Below, one piece after another: positions 56,111-64,000 of a DNA stretch of 64,000 nucleotides (position 1 is the stretch's first letter; every line of letters begins with the position of its first letter). The notes under the pieces were generated by a model. It was not told the origin of the DNA, searched no databases, and saw only the letters and a list, made by a program, of their open reading frames with translations. Source of the stretch: Pseudoalteromonas citrea (GTDB taxonomy: Bacteria; Pseudomonadota; Gammaproteobacteria; Enterobacterales; Alteromonadaceae). The stretch lies in assembly GCF_000238375.3 (NCBI RefSeq), contig NZ_AHBZ03000014.1, positions 248,001 to 312,000 on the forward strand, in the 5' to 3' direction. The translations under genes were made by a program, and so were the position numbers.

Positions 56111-56632
56111 CTACGCGCTGAGTTGGAGCGCACTCTGCATTTCACCACTATTTAATTGATCATACATAGCTGCTGCATCCATTTTTGGTTTATCAGCAGT
56201 TCCCTCACCTTTTTTGTCCACATCTAAGCGATTTCTTACTGCAAGCTCACAATTATCCACCACAACCAGCGGGATGTGTTTGTAATCGTCTCGCACTGCA
56301 AGCGGTTCTGGATTTAAACAATTCGACAATCGTAAACTTGTCATACTACTTTGAGATAAGCGCTCTGCATTATGTTGCCCAATTAGCATATCAAAATCAG
56401 CGGGCGCCAAAACTTGCTCTGGCCCTATCTGTAATTCTTTCTTTAACGCAGATTCACTTTTGTCACTTTCTTGCTGTTCCTCTTCCGGTAAATGAAACTG
56501 ACTAAAATCGAGCGCATCTTGAGACAACATTGCCAATAACATAGAAAAGTCTGCACGTCGCTGATCGCTGACACATATCGCCAACGCACCGCCTAACTGA
56601 TCTTCTCTGGTTAAAATATTGTCTATTTGCAT
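56111..56632 (-). CDS. VC2046/SO_2500-family protein
   Basis: A 173-residue protein. Its N-terminal half reads EDQLGGALAICVSDQRRADFSMLLAMLSQDALDFSQFHLPEEEQ, which resembles the family seen in Vibrio and Shewanella with GxALxxxVxxxRRADFxLLLAMLSxDxxD. The rest is acidic and polar and ends SGEMQSALQLSA. No enzyme motif or membrane segment is present, so a role in the cytoplasm is likely but undefined. It is convergent with the YchJ-like gene. I am recalling this family, not matching a database. Confidence 0.6.
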   Translation of the reverse strand: MQIDNILTREDQLGGALAICVSDQRRADFSMLLAMLSQDALDFSQFHLPEEEQQESDKSESALKKELQIGPEQVLAPADFDMLIGQHNAERLSQSSMTSLRLSNCLNPEPLAVRDDYKHIPLVVVDNCELAVRNRLDVDKKGEGTADKPKMDAAAMYDQLNSGEMQSALQLSA

Positions 56633-56701
56633 AGAGTTTCACCGATTGTGTATGAATCTTCATTTTTATCGGCATTTTTTAATTTTTCTTTAGGAGTTTT
56701 C

Positions 56702-56729
56702 TTTACTTAATTAGAAACTTTGATATTAT
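56702..56729 (+). promoter_or_regulatory. Probable promoter of the tRNA-Tyr cluster
   Basis: TTTACT (-35-like) at 56702-56707, then a 16-base spacer and TATTAT at 56724-56729, followed by a GC-rich CAGCGCCG before the first tRNA. A GC-rich discriminator is typical of stringently controlled stable-RNA promoters. Confidence 0.5.
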
Positions 56730-56744
56730 CAGCGCCGTTGTTTA

Positions 56745-56829
56745 GGAGGGGTTCCCGAGCGGCCAAAGGGATCAGACTGTAAATCTGACGGCACTGCCTT
56801 CGCTGGTTCGAATCCAGCCCCCTCCACCA
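56745..56829 (+). tRNA. tRNA-Tyr (anticodon GTA), copy 1
   Basis: An 85-nt tRNA with the long class II variable arm of bacterial tRNA-Tyr. The acceptor stem pairs GGAGGGG with CCCCTCC, the anticodon loop is CTGTAAA (GTA at 56779-56781), the T arm is GCTGGTTCGAATCCAGC, and CCA is encoded at the 3' end. Identical to the next two copies. Confidence 0.97.
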
Positions 56830-56852
56830 TAACAACACTGCAAATACAATTT

Positions 56853-56937
56853 GGAGGGGTTCCCGAGCGGCCAAAGGGATCAGACTGTAAATCTGACGGC
56901 ACTGCCTTCGCTGGTTCGAATCCAGCCCCCTCCACCA
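56853..56937 (+). tRNA. tRNA-Tyr (anticodon GTA), copy 2
   Basis: Base-for-base identical to copy 1, with 23 bases between them (AACAACACTGCAAATACAAT plus flanks), so the three copies should be cut from one precursor. CCA is encoded. Confidence 0.97.
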
Positions 56938-56965
56938 AATTGTAAATGTATTAGCTCCATAAGAT

Positions 56966-57050
56966 GGAGGGGTTCCCGAGCGGCCAAAGGGATCAGACTG
57001 TAAATCTGACGGCACTGCCTTCGCTGGTTCGAATCCAGCCCCCTCCACCA
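56966..57050 (+). tRNA. tRNA-Tyr (anticodon GTA), copy 3
   Basis: The third identical copy, 28 bases after copy 2. A hairpin follows, consistent with the end of the transcript. Confidence 0.97.
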
Positions 57051-57062
57051 TCTTACTTTTGA

Positions 57063-57083
57063 TAAAATACATCCCGTATTTTA
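57063..57083 (+). terminator. Hairpin after the tRNA-Tyr cluster
   Basis: TAAAATAC and GTATTTTA around loop ATCCC, about a dozen bases after the third tRNA. The T tract is short, so this is a plausible but not strong terminator. Confidence 0.5.
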
Positions 57084-57262
57084 AAAAAACCATCCAAATC
57101 TACATATTAATACAAACTCAAAAAAGTACTTTTTCTGTATTTTCCTCTATATACAGCAATCAATACACAGTTGGAGTGTGTGCATTTATTACATCAAATC
57201 ATAGCTCTAATCTTTAATTATAATTCACATCACACAAAGCGTACGAATTATAATTGACCGCC

Positions 57263-57943
57263 TCAAACCTCTTTTGCAATAAACAGCGTTGTTCCCTTTT
57301 CTCTGAACCATTTAACCACCCCTTTATATTGCCCATAATGCTGTAACACTAGTTGCCAAAACTTAGGGTTATGAGCAAGAACATGACAATGCGCCAGCTC
57401 ATGAATGATCACATAATCTATATAAGATGGCTTTGCCCCGATGAGCAACGTATTAAACGCTAACGCACGATTACTTGTACAGCTTCCCCAGCGACTTTTA
57501 TACTCTCGAAATTTAACCTGATTAACGTGAGCATCCATTTTTTCCGCAAGTAAAGGTAATACTCCCATCACGTAAGATTCTAACTCAATGCGTAATAATG
57601 ATAAAAGTGCAGCTCGACAAGCTTGTTTATCGTCAGAGTTAATGACGCACACATGTACGATGCGATTTGAATGACATAGTTTACTTTGGTACTCAGGGCC
57701 AAAAAAACAAGCGTATGTTTCACCAAACACGAGCAGGGTCTGGGTATGCCAAGGTGCTTGAAAAACCGGCACTGCCTGCATTTTTTGTTGCTTTGCCAAA
57801 ACCCAGCTGCGCTTACTCACTAACCATTCTTGTAGTCGCTTTTTTTCAAGCCCTTTTGGTGCATATACAATAACACCTTCCCCGGTTACTTTAATTGCGA
57901 CACTTCGCCTGCGCGTACTTTCTTTTAATTGGTATTCAAACAT
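57263..57943 (-). CDS. YgjP-like zinc metallopeptidase
   Basis: A 226-residue cytoplasmic metalloprotein of the YgjP/DUF45 family (gluzincin fold). RRRSVAIKVTGEGVIVYAPKGL begins the N-terminal domain; the second half contains FREYKSRWGSCTSNRALAFNTLLIGA (RWGSC at 151-155) and HELAHCHVLAHNPKFWQLV (HExxH at 181-185 with a third histidine at 191). All zinc ligands and the catalytic glutamate are present. Family members are usually annotated as M48-like peptidases; E. coli YgjP's substrate is not established. It is a single gene. Confidence 0.92.
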   Translation of the reverse strand: MFEYQLKESTRRRSVAIKVTGEGVIVYAPKGLEKKRLQEWLVSKRSWVLAKQQKMQAVPVFQAPWHTQTLLVFGETYACFFGPEYQSKLCHSNRIVHVCVINSDDKQACRAALLSLLRIELESYVMGVLPLLAEKMDAHVNQVKFREYKSRWGSCTSNRALAFNTLLIGAKPSYIDYVIIHELAHCHVLAHNPKFWQLVLQHYGQYKGVVKWFREKGTTLFIAKEV

Positions 57944-58030
57944 ATCGAAAAAAATTATTTACTTTTCTCCATTCTACACCGCGAATAAGCTGCTAACCTA
58001 TAAGTAAATGATGAAAAAGATCAGAGCGCT

Positions 58031-59011
58031 ATGAATTCAAAGCCATGTTGCCAATATCACTCTCCAGATGGAAAAAGATGTCAGGAAATTGATATGGGTT
58101 CAGGGTTTTGTTTTTGGCATGATGCAAAATTTGATAAAAGTGGCTTAGAACTAACACAAAAACTAGAACGCTATGCAAAACGAGGCGGTTTATTACAAGG
58201 ACTAGAATTAAAGCGGGCCAATTTAGAAGGCTTAAATCTCGTTAAATTTGGTGATCACAATGGCTACGATCTCTCTCATGGCAATTTTTATCGCGCCAAT
58301 TTACGTGGTGCTCACCTTTTCAACAACACCATTGAACACGCCTCCTTAATGAAAGCCGATTTACGAGAAGCAAACCTACACTGCTGCAAACTTGAAAACA
58401 CCAATATTTTAGGGGTAAAACTAGACAACGCGCGAATAGATAACTTGCAGCTAGGTGAACAACTAATGCAAGAATCCCGAGCGCATAAAGCGCTAAAAGA
58501 AAAAGCACCAGAAGACGCAATTGACTTATTTTTACAATCCGAGGAAATATACCGGTTATTACGTAAAGCAGCCGAACAACAAGGTCTGTTTGAGATGGCT
58601 GGCAAGTATACGTATAACGAACTGCGTATGCGCCATCAACAATACCCAAAAAGATCGAAAAAGCGCTTGGTGTCTAACGCCATTAACCTGTTGTGTGGTT
58701 ATGGTGAAAAGCCAGAAAACGTGATCCGCTTCAGCCTGAGTATGATTGTCGTATGTGCTCTGTTGTACTTTTTGTTTGGTATTAGCTATCAAGATCAAAT
58801 CATTCAGCTCAGCCAGAACAACAGCTTCTCAGAGAATTTAAGTGCATTACTCAATAGCTTTTACTTTAGCGTCGTCACATTCACAACATTGGGCTATGGA
58901 GACATAACCCCAGTGGGAATATCACGATTTATTGCCAGTATTGAAGCTTTTACAGGCAGCTTTTCATTAGCATTGTTCGTGGTCGTTTTTGTAAAACGGA
59001 TGACCCGTTAA
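58031..59011 (+). CDS. Pentapeptide-repeat potassium channel with N-terminal Cys/His cluster
   Basis: A 326-residue protein with three visible parts. Residues 6-30 hold a Cys/His cluster (Cys6, Cys7, His10, Cys17, Cys27, His30) resembling a small zinc-binding motif. Residues 55-135 are a pentapeptide-repeat run (LKRANLEGLNL, NFYRANLRGAHL, LMKADLREANL), a right-handed beta helix. The C-terminal part is a two-helix pore domain: a hydrophobic helix FSLSMIVVCALLYFLF, the selectivity filter TTLGYGD, and a second helix ALFVVVFV. The filter is that of potassium channels. A charged helical link (about 150-215) joins the two. Gating ligand unknown. Single gene, plus strand. Confidence 0.85.
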   Translation: MNSKPCCQYHSPDGKRCQEIDMGSGFCFWHDAKFDKSGLELTQKLERYAKRGGLLQGLELKRANLEGLNLVKFGDHNGYDLSHGNFYRANLRGAHLFNNTIEHASLMKADLREANLHCCKLENTNILGVKLDNARIDNLQLGEQLMQESRAHKALKEKAPEDAIDLFLQSEEIYRLLRKAAEQQGLFEMAGKYTYNELRMRHQQYPKRSKKRLVSNAINLLCGYGEKPENVIRFSLSMIVVCALLYFLFGISYQDQIIQLSQNNSFSENLSALLNSFYFSVVTFTTLGYGDITPVGISRFIASIEAFTGSFSLALFVVVFVKRMTR

Positions 59012-59049
59012 TAACATAAAATGCAAATGTACAGTAGACCCAGCCAATA

Positions 59050-59676
59050 CTATGAGATCTCAGTGCTGAGCCTCTGTAGAAACGCTTTCATAAACTCAGT
59101 TCTATGGGCTGCTTCTTCTTTTGCCGACTCGGTATTCATGTGTTCAGCAATATGCAGTAGCTTGATAAAAAAGTGGTCGAGCGTATATTTACTATCATCT
59201 GCTTCTCGATTTTCACACATAGGATCATCAGGGTGATAAAGGTGCCTTGCAATAGCCCCACCCACTTTCATACATCGGCTAACCCCTATAGCCCCCAAAG
59301 CATCCATACGATCTGCATCTTGTACTATTTTAGCTTCAAGTGTTGTGGGCCGAACATTGGCGCTAAAACTATGCGCCACAATAGCATGGTGCACAGCATC
59401 TAACTTTGTCTCGTCAAACTTTAAAGTTTGTAAAAACGTTACTGCTTTGTCTGCAGCCATCTTAGATGCTTTAGCTCGGTCAGGGTGATTTTTAGCAACG
59501 GCCACACAATCATGTAACCAAGCCGCAGCAACTACAATGTCCATGTCTGCTTGTTCACTTAGCGCCAGCGCCTTAGCCACCTTTACCACTCGTTCAATAT
59601 GAGTAATATCATGCGCAGTATCAGCAAACTCACCACTTAACATGAACGCGCGGCATGCCATTTCAATATTTTTCAT
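59050..59676 (-). CDS. HD-domain phosphohydrolase (YedJ-like)
   Basis: A 208-residue cytoplasmic hydrolase with HD-superfamily metal residues: AHDITHIERVVKVA (first H), AAAWLHDCV (HD), VHHAIVAHSFS (H...H), and AKIVQDADRMDALGAIGVSRC (final D, in the QDADRLDAxGAxG block). This arrangement is that of YedJ-like proteins, whose substrate is probably a nucleotide or other phosphate ester. It is convergent with the potassium-channel gene. ATG 59676. Confidence 0.92.
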   Translation of the reverse strand: MKNIEMACRAFMLSGEFADTAHDITHIERVVKVAKALALSEQADMDIVVAAAWLHDCVAVAKNHPDRAKASKMAADKAVTFLQTLKFDETKLDAVHHAIVAHSFSANVRPTTLEAKIVQDADRMDALGAIGVSRCMKVGGAIARHLYHPDDPMCENREADDSKYTLDHFFIKLLHIAEHMNTESAKEEAAHRTEFMKAFLQRLSTEIS

Positions 59677-59795
59677 TAATTTCTCTCTGTAAAGTGGGTC
59701 AAATTGATCTAAACATTATTATTCACTGTGATCACATTGTATGTTGGCACGGCCTTCACTAAAATGGCAAGCATTCAATTTAGTAAGGAATTTAT

Positions 59796-60986
59796 ATGTC
59801 TAGCGTGGTCTATTTACAGCCAGGTAGAGAAAAGTCACTTAAACGTAAACACCCTTGGATTTTCTCTAAGGCCATCAAAAAAATTAAAGGTAAGCCTGCG
59901 CTTGGTGACACCATAACTGTATACAGCCATGATGGAAAGTTTCTTGCTACTGCAGCCTATAGCCCTGAGTCACAGATCAGGGCACGCGTATGGACTTTTG
60001 ATGAAAATGAGCAAATTGATACTCAGTTTTTTATCAAAAGAATAGAAAGAGCTCTTGATGCTCGCCAGCATGTTATTAGTGAAGGTGGACTAACAGGCTT
60101 TAGACTCAGCGCGGCAGAGTCTGATGGTTTACCTGGGATCACCATTGATAAATTTGACGACTATCTTGTCTGCCAGCTTTTAAGTGCGGGTGCAGAACGT
60201 CACAAAGGTGATTTATTAATGGCGCTTCGCCATGTTTTTCCAGAGTGTAAAATTTATGAACGTTCTGATGTAGAGGTCCGAGCTAAAGAAGGCCTTGATA
60301 AGACCACAGGGGCACTGTGGGGCGATGCTCCAGCTGCACCAGTAATTATTGAAGAGAATGGTTTAAAACTAGAAGTAGACATCATCAACGGTCACAAAAC
60401 GGGTTTTTATCTCGACCAACGTGATAGCCGCGCAGCGCTAGAGCGTTTCTCAAAAGACAAAAGTGTTTTAAATTGCTTTTGCTACACGGGCACCTTTGGC
60501 CTTTACGCACTGCGTGGTGGTTGTGAAAAAGTCATTAACGTTGATGTATCTCAAGCCGCGCTTGATATTGCCAAACGCAATGTTGAACACAATGAACTAG
60601 ATATGACACGTGCTGAATTTGTAAAGCAAGATGTGTTCAAATTGCTTCGCCAATATCGCGATGAAGGCCGCCAATTTGATACGATAGTAATGGATCCGCC
60701 AAAGTTTGCTGAGAGCAAAGCACAACTTAATGGTGCATGTCGTGGCTATAAAGACATCAATATGATTGCCATGCAAATATTGAAGCCTGGTGGTACATTA
60801 TTGACCTTTTCATGTTCAGGGTTAATGGAGCAGAATCTATTTCAAAAGGTCGTTGCAGATGCCGCTCTTGATGCAGGGAAAGACTTACTCATTGTAGAAC
60901 GCCTAAATCAAGCCGCTGACCACCCTATTTCAGGTAATTATCCTGAAGGATTCTACTTAAAAGGATTAGTGTGTAAGGTCTATTAA
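59796..60986 (+). CDS. rlmI: 23S rRNA (cytosine-1962-C5) methyltransferase
   Basis: A 396-residue S-adenosylmethionine-dependent enzyme that methylates C1962 of 23S rRNA. It starts with a PUA domain ([25 protein letters not shown]) and an EEHD-type middle region, then a Rossmann fold: [41 protein letters not shown], and [29 protein letters not shown], ending with [12 protein letters not shown], which carries the catalytic cysteine region. Length matches E. coli RlmI (396). AAGGAATT precedes the ATG. A terminator follows. Confidence 0.95.
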   Translation: MSSVVYLQPGREKSLKRKHPWIFSKAIKKIKGKPALGDTITVYSHDGKFLATAAYSPESQIRARVWTFDENEQIDTQFFIKRIERALDARQHVISEGGLTGFRLSAAESDGLPGITIDKFDDYLVCQLLSAGAERHKGDLLMALRHVFPECKIYERSDVEVRAKEGLDKTTGALWGDAPAAPVIIEENGLKLEVDIINGHKTGFYLDQRDSRAALERFSKDKSVLNCFCYTGTFGLYALRGGCEKVINVDVSQAALDIAKRNVEHNELDMTRAEFVKQDVFKLLRQYRDEGRQFDTIVMDPPKFAESKAQLNGACRGYKDINMIAMQILKPGGTLLTFSCSGLMEQNLFQKVVADAALDAGKDLLIVERLNQAADHPISGNYPEGFYLKGLVCKVY

Positions 60987-61012
60987 CAGCCTTTTACAAT
61001 AAACTACTCACT

Positions 61013-61038
61013 AAAAAAGGGGCACTTGCCCCTTTTCT
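61013..61038. terminator. Bidirectional terminator between rlmI and the PilZ gene
   Basis: AAAAAGGGGC, loop ACTT, GCCCCTTTT: a nine-base GC-rich stem with A/T tracts on both sides, lying between two convergent genes. Confidence 0.9.
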
Positions 61039-61052
61039 ATAAATTTAGTCAA

Positions 61053-61343
61053 TTAGTTAAATTTAGTTATTTCAAGCCCTAACAAATAGCTTTCGTCTTG
61101 TTCTTGTGAACACCTCACAACTTTTGCATGAGCATTTAATGGTGGCGTAGTAGCACTATTTGAGTCGATATAAACCTCCACTGTCGTATCCATATCAACT
61201 GGCTCTTCTATTTCTATCGACAGTCCCGTGGCACTTAAATCGTTACATGTCCCTTCAATACTCAACCCAGTTTCTAACAGCGTAATTTTTGCTTTTGCGT
61301 TAACCATCATCCGCATAAAGCGACGTTTGTCTTCGTGCAACAT
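61053..61343 (-). CDS. PilZ-domain cyclic-di-GMP receptor protein
   Basis: A 96-residue single PilZ domain. The ligand motifs are both present: KRRFMRM near the N-terminus (RxxxR) and DLSATGLSIEIEEP (the D/NxSxxG block). It should bind cyclic di-GMP and pass that signal to a protein or the flagellar machinery. GGAGTA precedes the ATG. It follows a response-regulator gene by nine bases, so the two are probably one operon. It relates to the three cyclic-di-GMP enzymes elsewhere in this window only by second messenger. Confidence 0.92.
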   Translation of the reverse strand: MLHEDKRRFMRMMVNAKAKITLLETGLSIEGTCNDLSATGLSIEIEEPVDMDTTVEVYIDSNSATTPPLNAHAKVVRCSQEQDESYLLGLEITKFN

Positions 61344-61352
61344 ACCCTACTC

Positions 61353-61736
61353 CTAGACCATTAGTTTTAGTTTTTCTAATAAGGATTGCATTGAAAAGGG
61401 TTTAACCACATACGCATCACAACCGGCCTCAAAGCCCGCTTGCTGCTCTTGCTCTGTCTCTAAACCTGAGAGCATGACTATTGGAATATCTTTCGTCTCT
61501 GGCGTATTTTTTAGCAAACGACAAGTATCATAGCCGTCAAGGCCCGGCATACATACATCCAATAATATTGCATCAGGCCTGTTTGCAATTGCGTTCGATA
61601 AGCAGCTTTTGCCTGAATCAGCATAACTTAACGTAAATACTTCAGACAATGCCACGCTCAGCATCTCATAGTTAAAATATTCGTCGTCCACAACCAGTAC
61701 ATGGGGTGTGGTACTCCTTGTTTGCTCAGCGGACAT
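61353..61736 (-). CDS. Stand-alone response regulator receiver protein
   Basis: A CheY-like receiver domain: VLVVDDEYFNYEML (acidic pocket DDE), ANRPDAILLDVCMPGLDGYDTC (phosphorylated aspartate in LLDV), IPIVMLSGLE, and YVVKPFSMQSLLEKL (lysine switch). No output domain is present, so it works through protein contact. Two starts compete: ATG 61736 (GGAAG 11 bases upstream) and TTG 61766 (AGAGGA 9 bases upstream); I use the first, giving 127 residues, but the second is equally possible. The PilZ gene follows nine bases later. The cognate kinase is not in the window. Confidence 0.88.
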   Translation of the reverse strand: MSAEQTRSTTPHVLVVDDEYFNYEMLSVALSEVFTLSYADSGKSCLSNAIANRPDAILLDVCMPGLDGYDTCRLLKNTPETKDIPIVMLSGLETEQEQQAGFEAGCDAYVVKPFSMQSLLEKLKLMV

Positions 61737-61825
61737 GGTTAGTGTCACTTCCTTTTCAAGATCCAAAAATTGATTCCTCTTATTAAAGTAATGGGCCTGA
61801 CTAAAAAAGCAAGCTTCAAGTTAAA

Positions 61826-64000
61826 TTATTCACATTCTTTAAGTGCATTCATCACCCTTTTGGCTGAAATAGGATAAGGCGTTCCTAATGTTTGAGCAAA
61901 CAAAGACACTCTTAGTTCCTCTTGCATCCAAAAAATATGTAATAAAGCTTCTGGTAACGGTAGCCCTTTAGGTACTCTAGAAACCTCTTTTTGGTAGGCT
62001 TCGCTTACTTTTTCAAGCTCTAACACGCACAACCTATCTCTGTTAGGGTCCACCGGTAGTTTTTCAAGCCGCTTCTCTATTGCCTTCATGTAACGCAGTA
62101 AATCTTCTAACTTGTCTGCACCATGATCACTCACAAAACCTTTAAATACCAGCCGTTGCAGTTGTGATTTTACATCTCCGTGAGCCGTTATCATGGTTAA
62201 ATCTACAGGCCCTTTCATGCGTTTATTGATGGCATGAGCCACACTTAACACTTGCTCAACCTGGGTTGCAATCTTAACAACACACTCACCTAACTCACCA
62301 CGAATGCTCTCTTTCGCTTGTTCAAATTGTTGTTCGTCTCTGATATCACCATGCGTAATTAAGAGTCGATCAACGCCAGCCGAAATACAATCGTTGATCA
62401 GATCTTGGACTTTGCCAAATGGGTTGAAATACAAGCCAAGTTTGGCTTTATTTGGTAATTTTTGCTGTAAATATTTAATCGGTGAAGGGACGTTTAGTAA
62501 CACTAAGCGACGTAAACCTTGCTGATGCGCGATAGACGCTTTTATCGAGCTATCAAACAATTCGATCGCCGTACTGTCTTTTTTATCCACCAAAGCTGGG
62601 AAGGCTTTAATCTCGTAGTTACCTTGTTTTTTTGTATATTCACTCGGTAATGTACCGAATTGCCATTCGGTGATTTCTTGTTGTTCGATCCCTTTTTCAG
62701 CCACTTGGGATAAGGTATCTGCCACTTTGCCCTGAAGCTGAGTTTTTATTGCATGTAAATCAAATCCATGTGCAAGTACCGTATTGTTATCTCCAACGAC
62801 TTGAAATTGCATTTTCAAATGCGCATCGAGTGTCGATAAATCCCATGCTTCACTGTCAACGCTGACGCCTGTCATTCTTAATAAACGTGTACTTAATGCC
62901 TCAAGCAAAGTTCCCTGCATTGGCTCAACAGCTGCAAGTACTGCGTCAGCATAATTAGGAGCTGGGACAAAATTCCGACGTAAAGTCTTCGGCAAGCTTT
63001 TAATTAACCCGCAAATTAATTCATGGCGTAATGCTGGAATGTGCCAATCAAACCCACTATCAGATACTTGATTTAACAAAGCTAGCGGGATATTTACGGT
63101 CACGCCATCTACTGCTTTTCCGGGCTCAAAGTGATAACTCAATGGCAGAATAATATTACCTTGTTGCCATGTGTCAGGGTAATCAAACTCGGTGATCTGC
63201 TCTGCACCATGCTGCATTAATTGCTCTTTGCTCATATGCAAAAAGCGTTTGTCTTGCTTTTTCTTATCTTTCCACCAATGTGTAAATGCAGCGCGCGTAT
63301 TCACCTGGGCTGGAATTTTACTATCATAAAATTCAAAAAGCTGTTGCTCGTCAACCAAAATGTCTCGACGTCGCGCTTTTTGCTCAAGTACCTGAATATC
63401 ATCTATCAAGTCTTGGTTATATTGTAAAAACCCTTCATTTTGCCCCAATTGTTGACCAATAAGTGCTTCTTTAAGAAAAAGCTCTCGACATAGCTTAGGG
63501 TCAATTTGACTATACACACTGCGCTTACGACCAACAATGATCAGTCCGTAAAGCGTTTGTTGTTCATAAGCAATTACACAACCAGGTTTTTTCTCCCAAT
63601 GCGGTTCACTGTAACTGCGTTTAACTAAATGTTGCGCTAAAGAAGGCACCCACGCAATATCAATCTTGGCATTAATACGGGCATAAAGCTTACTGGTTTC
63701 TACCAGCTCTGCAGACATCAGCCATTTTGGGCTCTTCTTAAACAAACTGGAGCCAGGAAAAACATGGAACTGGCTATTTCGCGCCCCCTTATAATTCTGC
63801 TTTTCGTCTTTGAAGCCAATGTGGCTCAACATGCCACTTAAAAGCGCTTGGTGTACATTATCTAGTTCGGCTTCATTGTCCGTAAGTTTCAACCCCATCT
63901 CTTCGACAACGGTTGTTAACTGATACACAATATCTTGCCACTCACGCACCCGCATATAAGCCAAAAAGTCTTTTTGACATAACTTTCTAAACTGCCCGCG
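61826..64000 (-). CDS. hrpA: ATP-dependent RNA helicase HrpA (partial, C-terminal part)
   Basis: The frame runs off the right edge of the window, so the 5' end is missing; about 725 residues are visible. It starts inside the region after the helicase core (GQFRKLCQKDFLAYMRVREWQDI) and covers the OB-fold and the HrpA-specific C-terminal domain: YEQQTLYGLIIVGRKRSVYSQIDPKLCRELFLKEALI, FEPGKAVDGVTVNIPLALLNQV, KSLPKTLRRNFVPAPN, and the extended tail ending in FAQTLGTPYPISAKRVMNALKECE. HrpA resolves stalled or collided ribosomes and processes some mRNAs in E. coli. The helicase motifs lie beyond the window. Confidence 0.95.
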   Translation of the reverse strand, partial: RGQFRKLCQKDFLAYMRVREWQDIVYQLTTVVEEMGLKLTDNEAELDNVHQALLSGMLSHIGFKDEKQNYKGARNSQFHVFPGSSLFKKSPKWLMSAELVETSKLYARINAKIDIAWVPSLAQHLVKRSYSEPHWEKKPGCVIAYEQQTLYGLIIVGRKRSVYSQIDPKLCRELFLKEALIGQQLGQNEGFLQYNQDLIDDIQVLEQKARRRDILVDEQQLFEFYDSKIPAQVNTRAAFTHWWKDKKKQDKRFLHMSKEQLMQHGAEQITEFDYPDTWQQGNIILPLSYHFEPGKAVDGVTVNIPLALLNQVSDSGFDWHIPALRHELICGLIKSLPKTLRRNFVPAPNYADAVLAAVEPMQGTLLEALSTRLLRMTGVSVDSEAWDLSTLDAHLKMQFQVVGDNNTVLAHGFDLHAIKTQLQGKVADTLSQVAEKGIEQQEITEWQFGTLPSEYTKKQGNYEIKAFPALVDKKDSTAIELFDSSIKASIAHQQGLRRLVLLNVPSPIKYLQQKLPNKAKLGLYFNPFGKVQDLINDCISAGVDRLLITHGDIRDEQQFEQAKESIRGELGECVVKIATQVEQVLSVAHAINKRMKGPVDLTMITAHGDVKSQLQRLVFKGFVSDHGADKLEDLLRYMKAIEKRLEKLPVDPNRDRLCVLELEKVSEAYQKEVSRVPKGLPLPEALLHIFWMQEELRVSLFAQTLGTPYPISAKRVMNALKECE

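Noticed and set aside
56745-57050. Three spaced direct repeats as a CRISPR array
   Set aside because: The repeated unit is 85 bases and folds as tRNA-Tyr with encoded CCA; the spacers are tRNA spacers.
56707-57093. Minus-strand open frames across the tRNA cluster (repeated RQCRQIYSLIPLAAREP and EGAGFEPAKAVPSDLQSDPF)
   Set aside because: These are translations of the tRNA-Tyr complement, a well-known kind of spurious annotation.

Overview
The window looks like a chromosomal segment of an AT-rich marine gammaproteobacterium of the Alteromonadales, most probably Pseudoalteromonas. This rests on recognising the gene families (SO_2500/VC2046-like protein, DUF2066, Hda, CysB, and a starch locus carrying a TonB receptor and a flavin halogenase), on gamma-type LexA half-sites (TACTGTATAT) and on tRNAs with encoded CCA. 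No database search was possible, so the genus is an inference.

Layout. 0-2.8 kb: the end of a LysR regulator, a membrane GGDEF-EAL protein and a YdcH-like small protein. 2.8-6.1 kb: a glk-lacI pair divergent from a second lacI gene, sharing a promoter region that carries a perfect 14-bp palindrome. 6.1-9.1 kb: a disturbed stretch with an IS3 OrfA fragment, a lipoprotein polysaccharide deacetylase whose N-terminus is eight perfect 18-bp repeats, and a decayed IS5-type transposase. 9.2-21.9 kb: a starch/maltodextrin locus with a TonB-dependent receptor, a flavin-dependent halogenase, an alpha-amylase - sugar MFS transporter - glucoamylase operon, and a divergent GH13 alpha-glucosidase. Three near-identical palindromes (TGCATACGTATKCA) sit before the receptor, the amylase operon and the alpha-glucosidase, so one LacI-type regulator probably controls all three. 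The inferred path is outer-membrane uptake through the receptor, hydrolysis by cell-envelope lipoproteins, inner-membrane transport, cytoplasmic alpha-glucosidase and glucokinase.

22-43 kb: mostly housekeeping and signalling genes. These are a GNAT acetyltransferase, a CSS-type EAL phosphodiesterase, ferritin, an orphan double-glycine peptide, an RraB-like protein, proBA, a PhzF-like protein, pheST-ihfA, hda with a DUF2066 gene, and a GAF-GGDEF cyclase. They are followed by a plus-strand operon made of a membrane cytochrome with an ethylbenzene-dehydrogenase-type haem domain, a DUF1566 protein and a secreted metallophosphatase with two PPC domains.

43-49 kb: a glyoxalase-fold gene, then a bufferin-type RiPP operon (precursor, MNIO/DUF692 enzyme, DUF2063 partner), then a secreted M9 collagenase. 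The RiPP precursor has a lipoprotein signal and a duplicated six-cysteine core, and is the most unusual item in the window. 49-64 kb: an amidohydrolase, cysB, an NCS2 purine permease, a Sel1 protein, an SOS-regulated sulA, a YchJ-like protein, three identical tRNA-Tyr genes, a YgjP-like metallopeptidase, a pentapeptide-repeat potassium channel, an HD hydrolase, rlmI, a PilZ protein, a response regulator, and hrpA running off the right edge.
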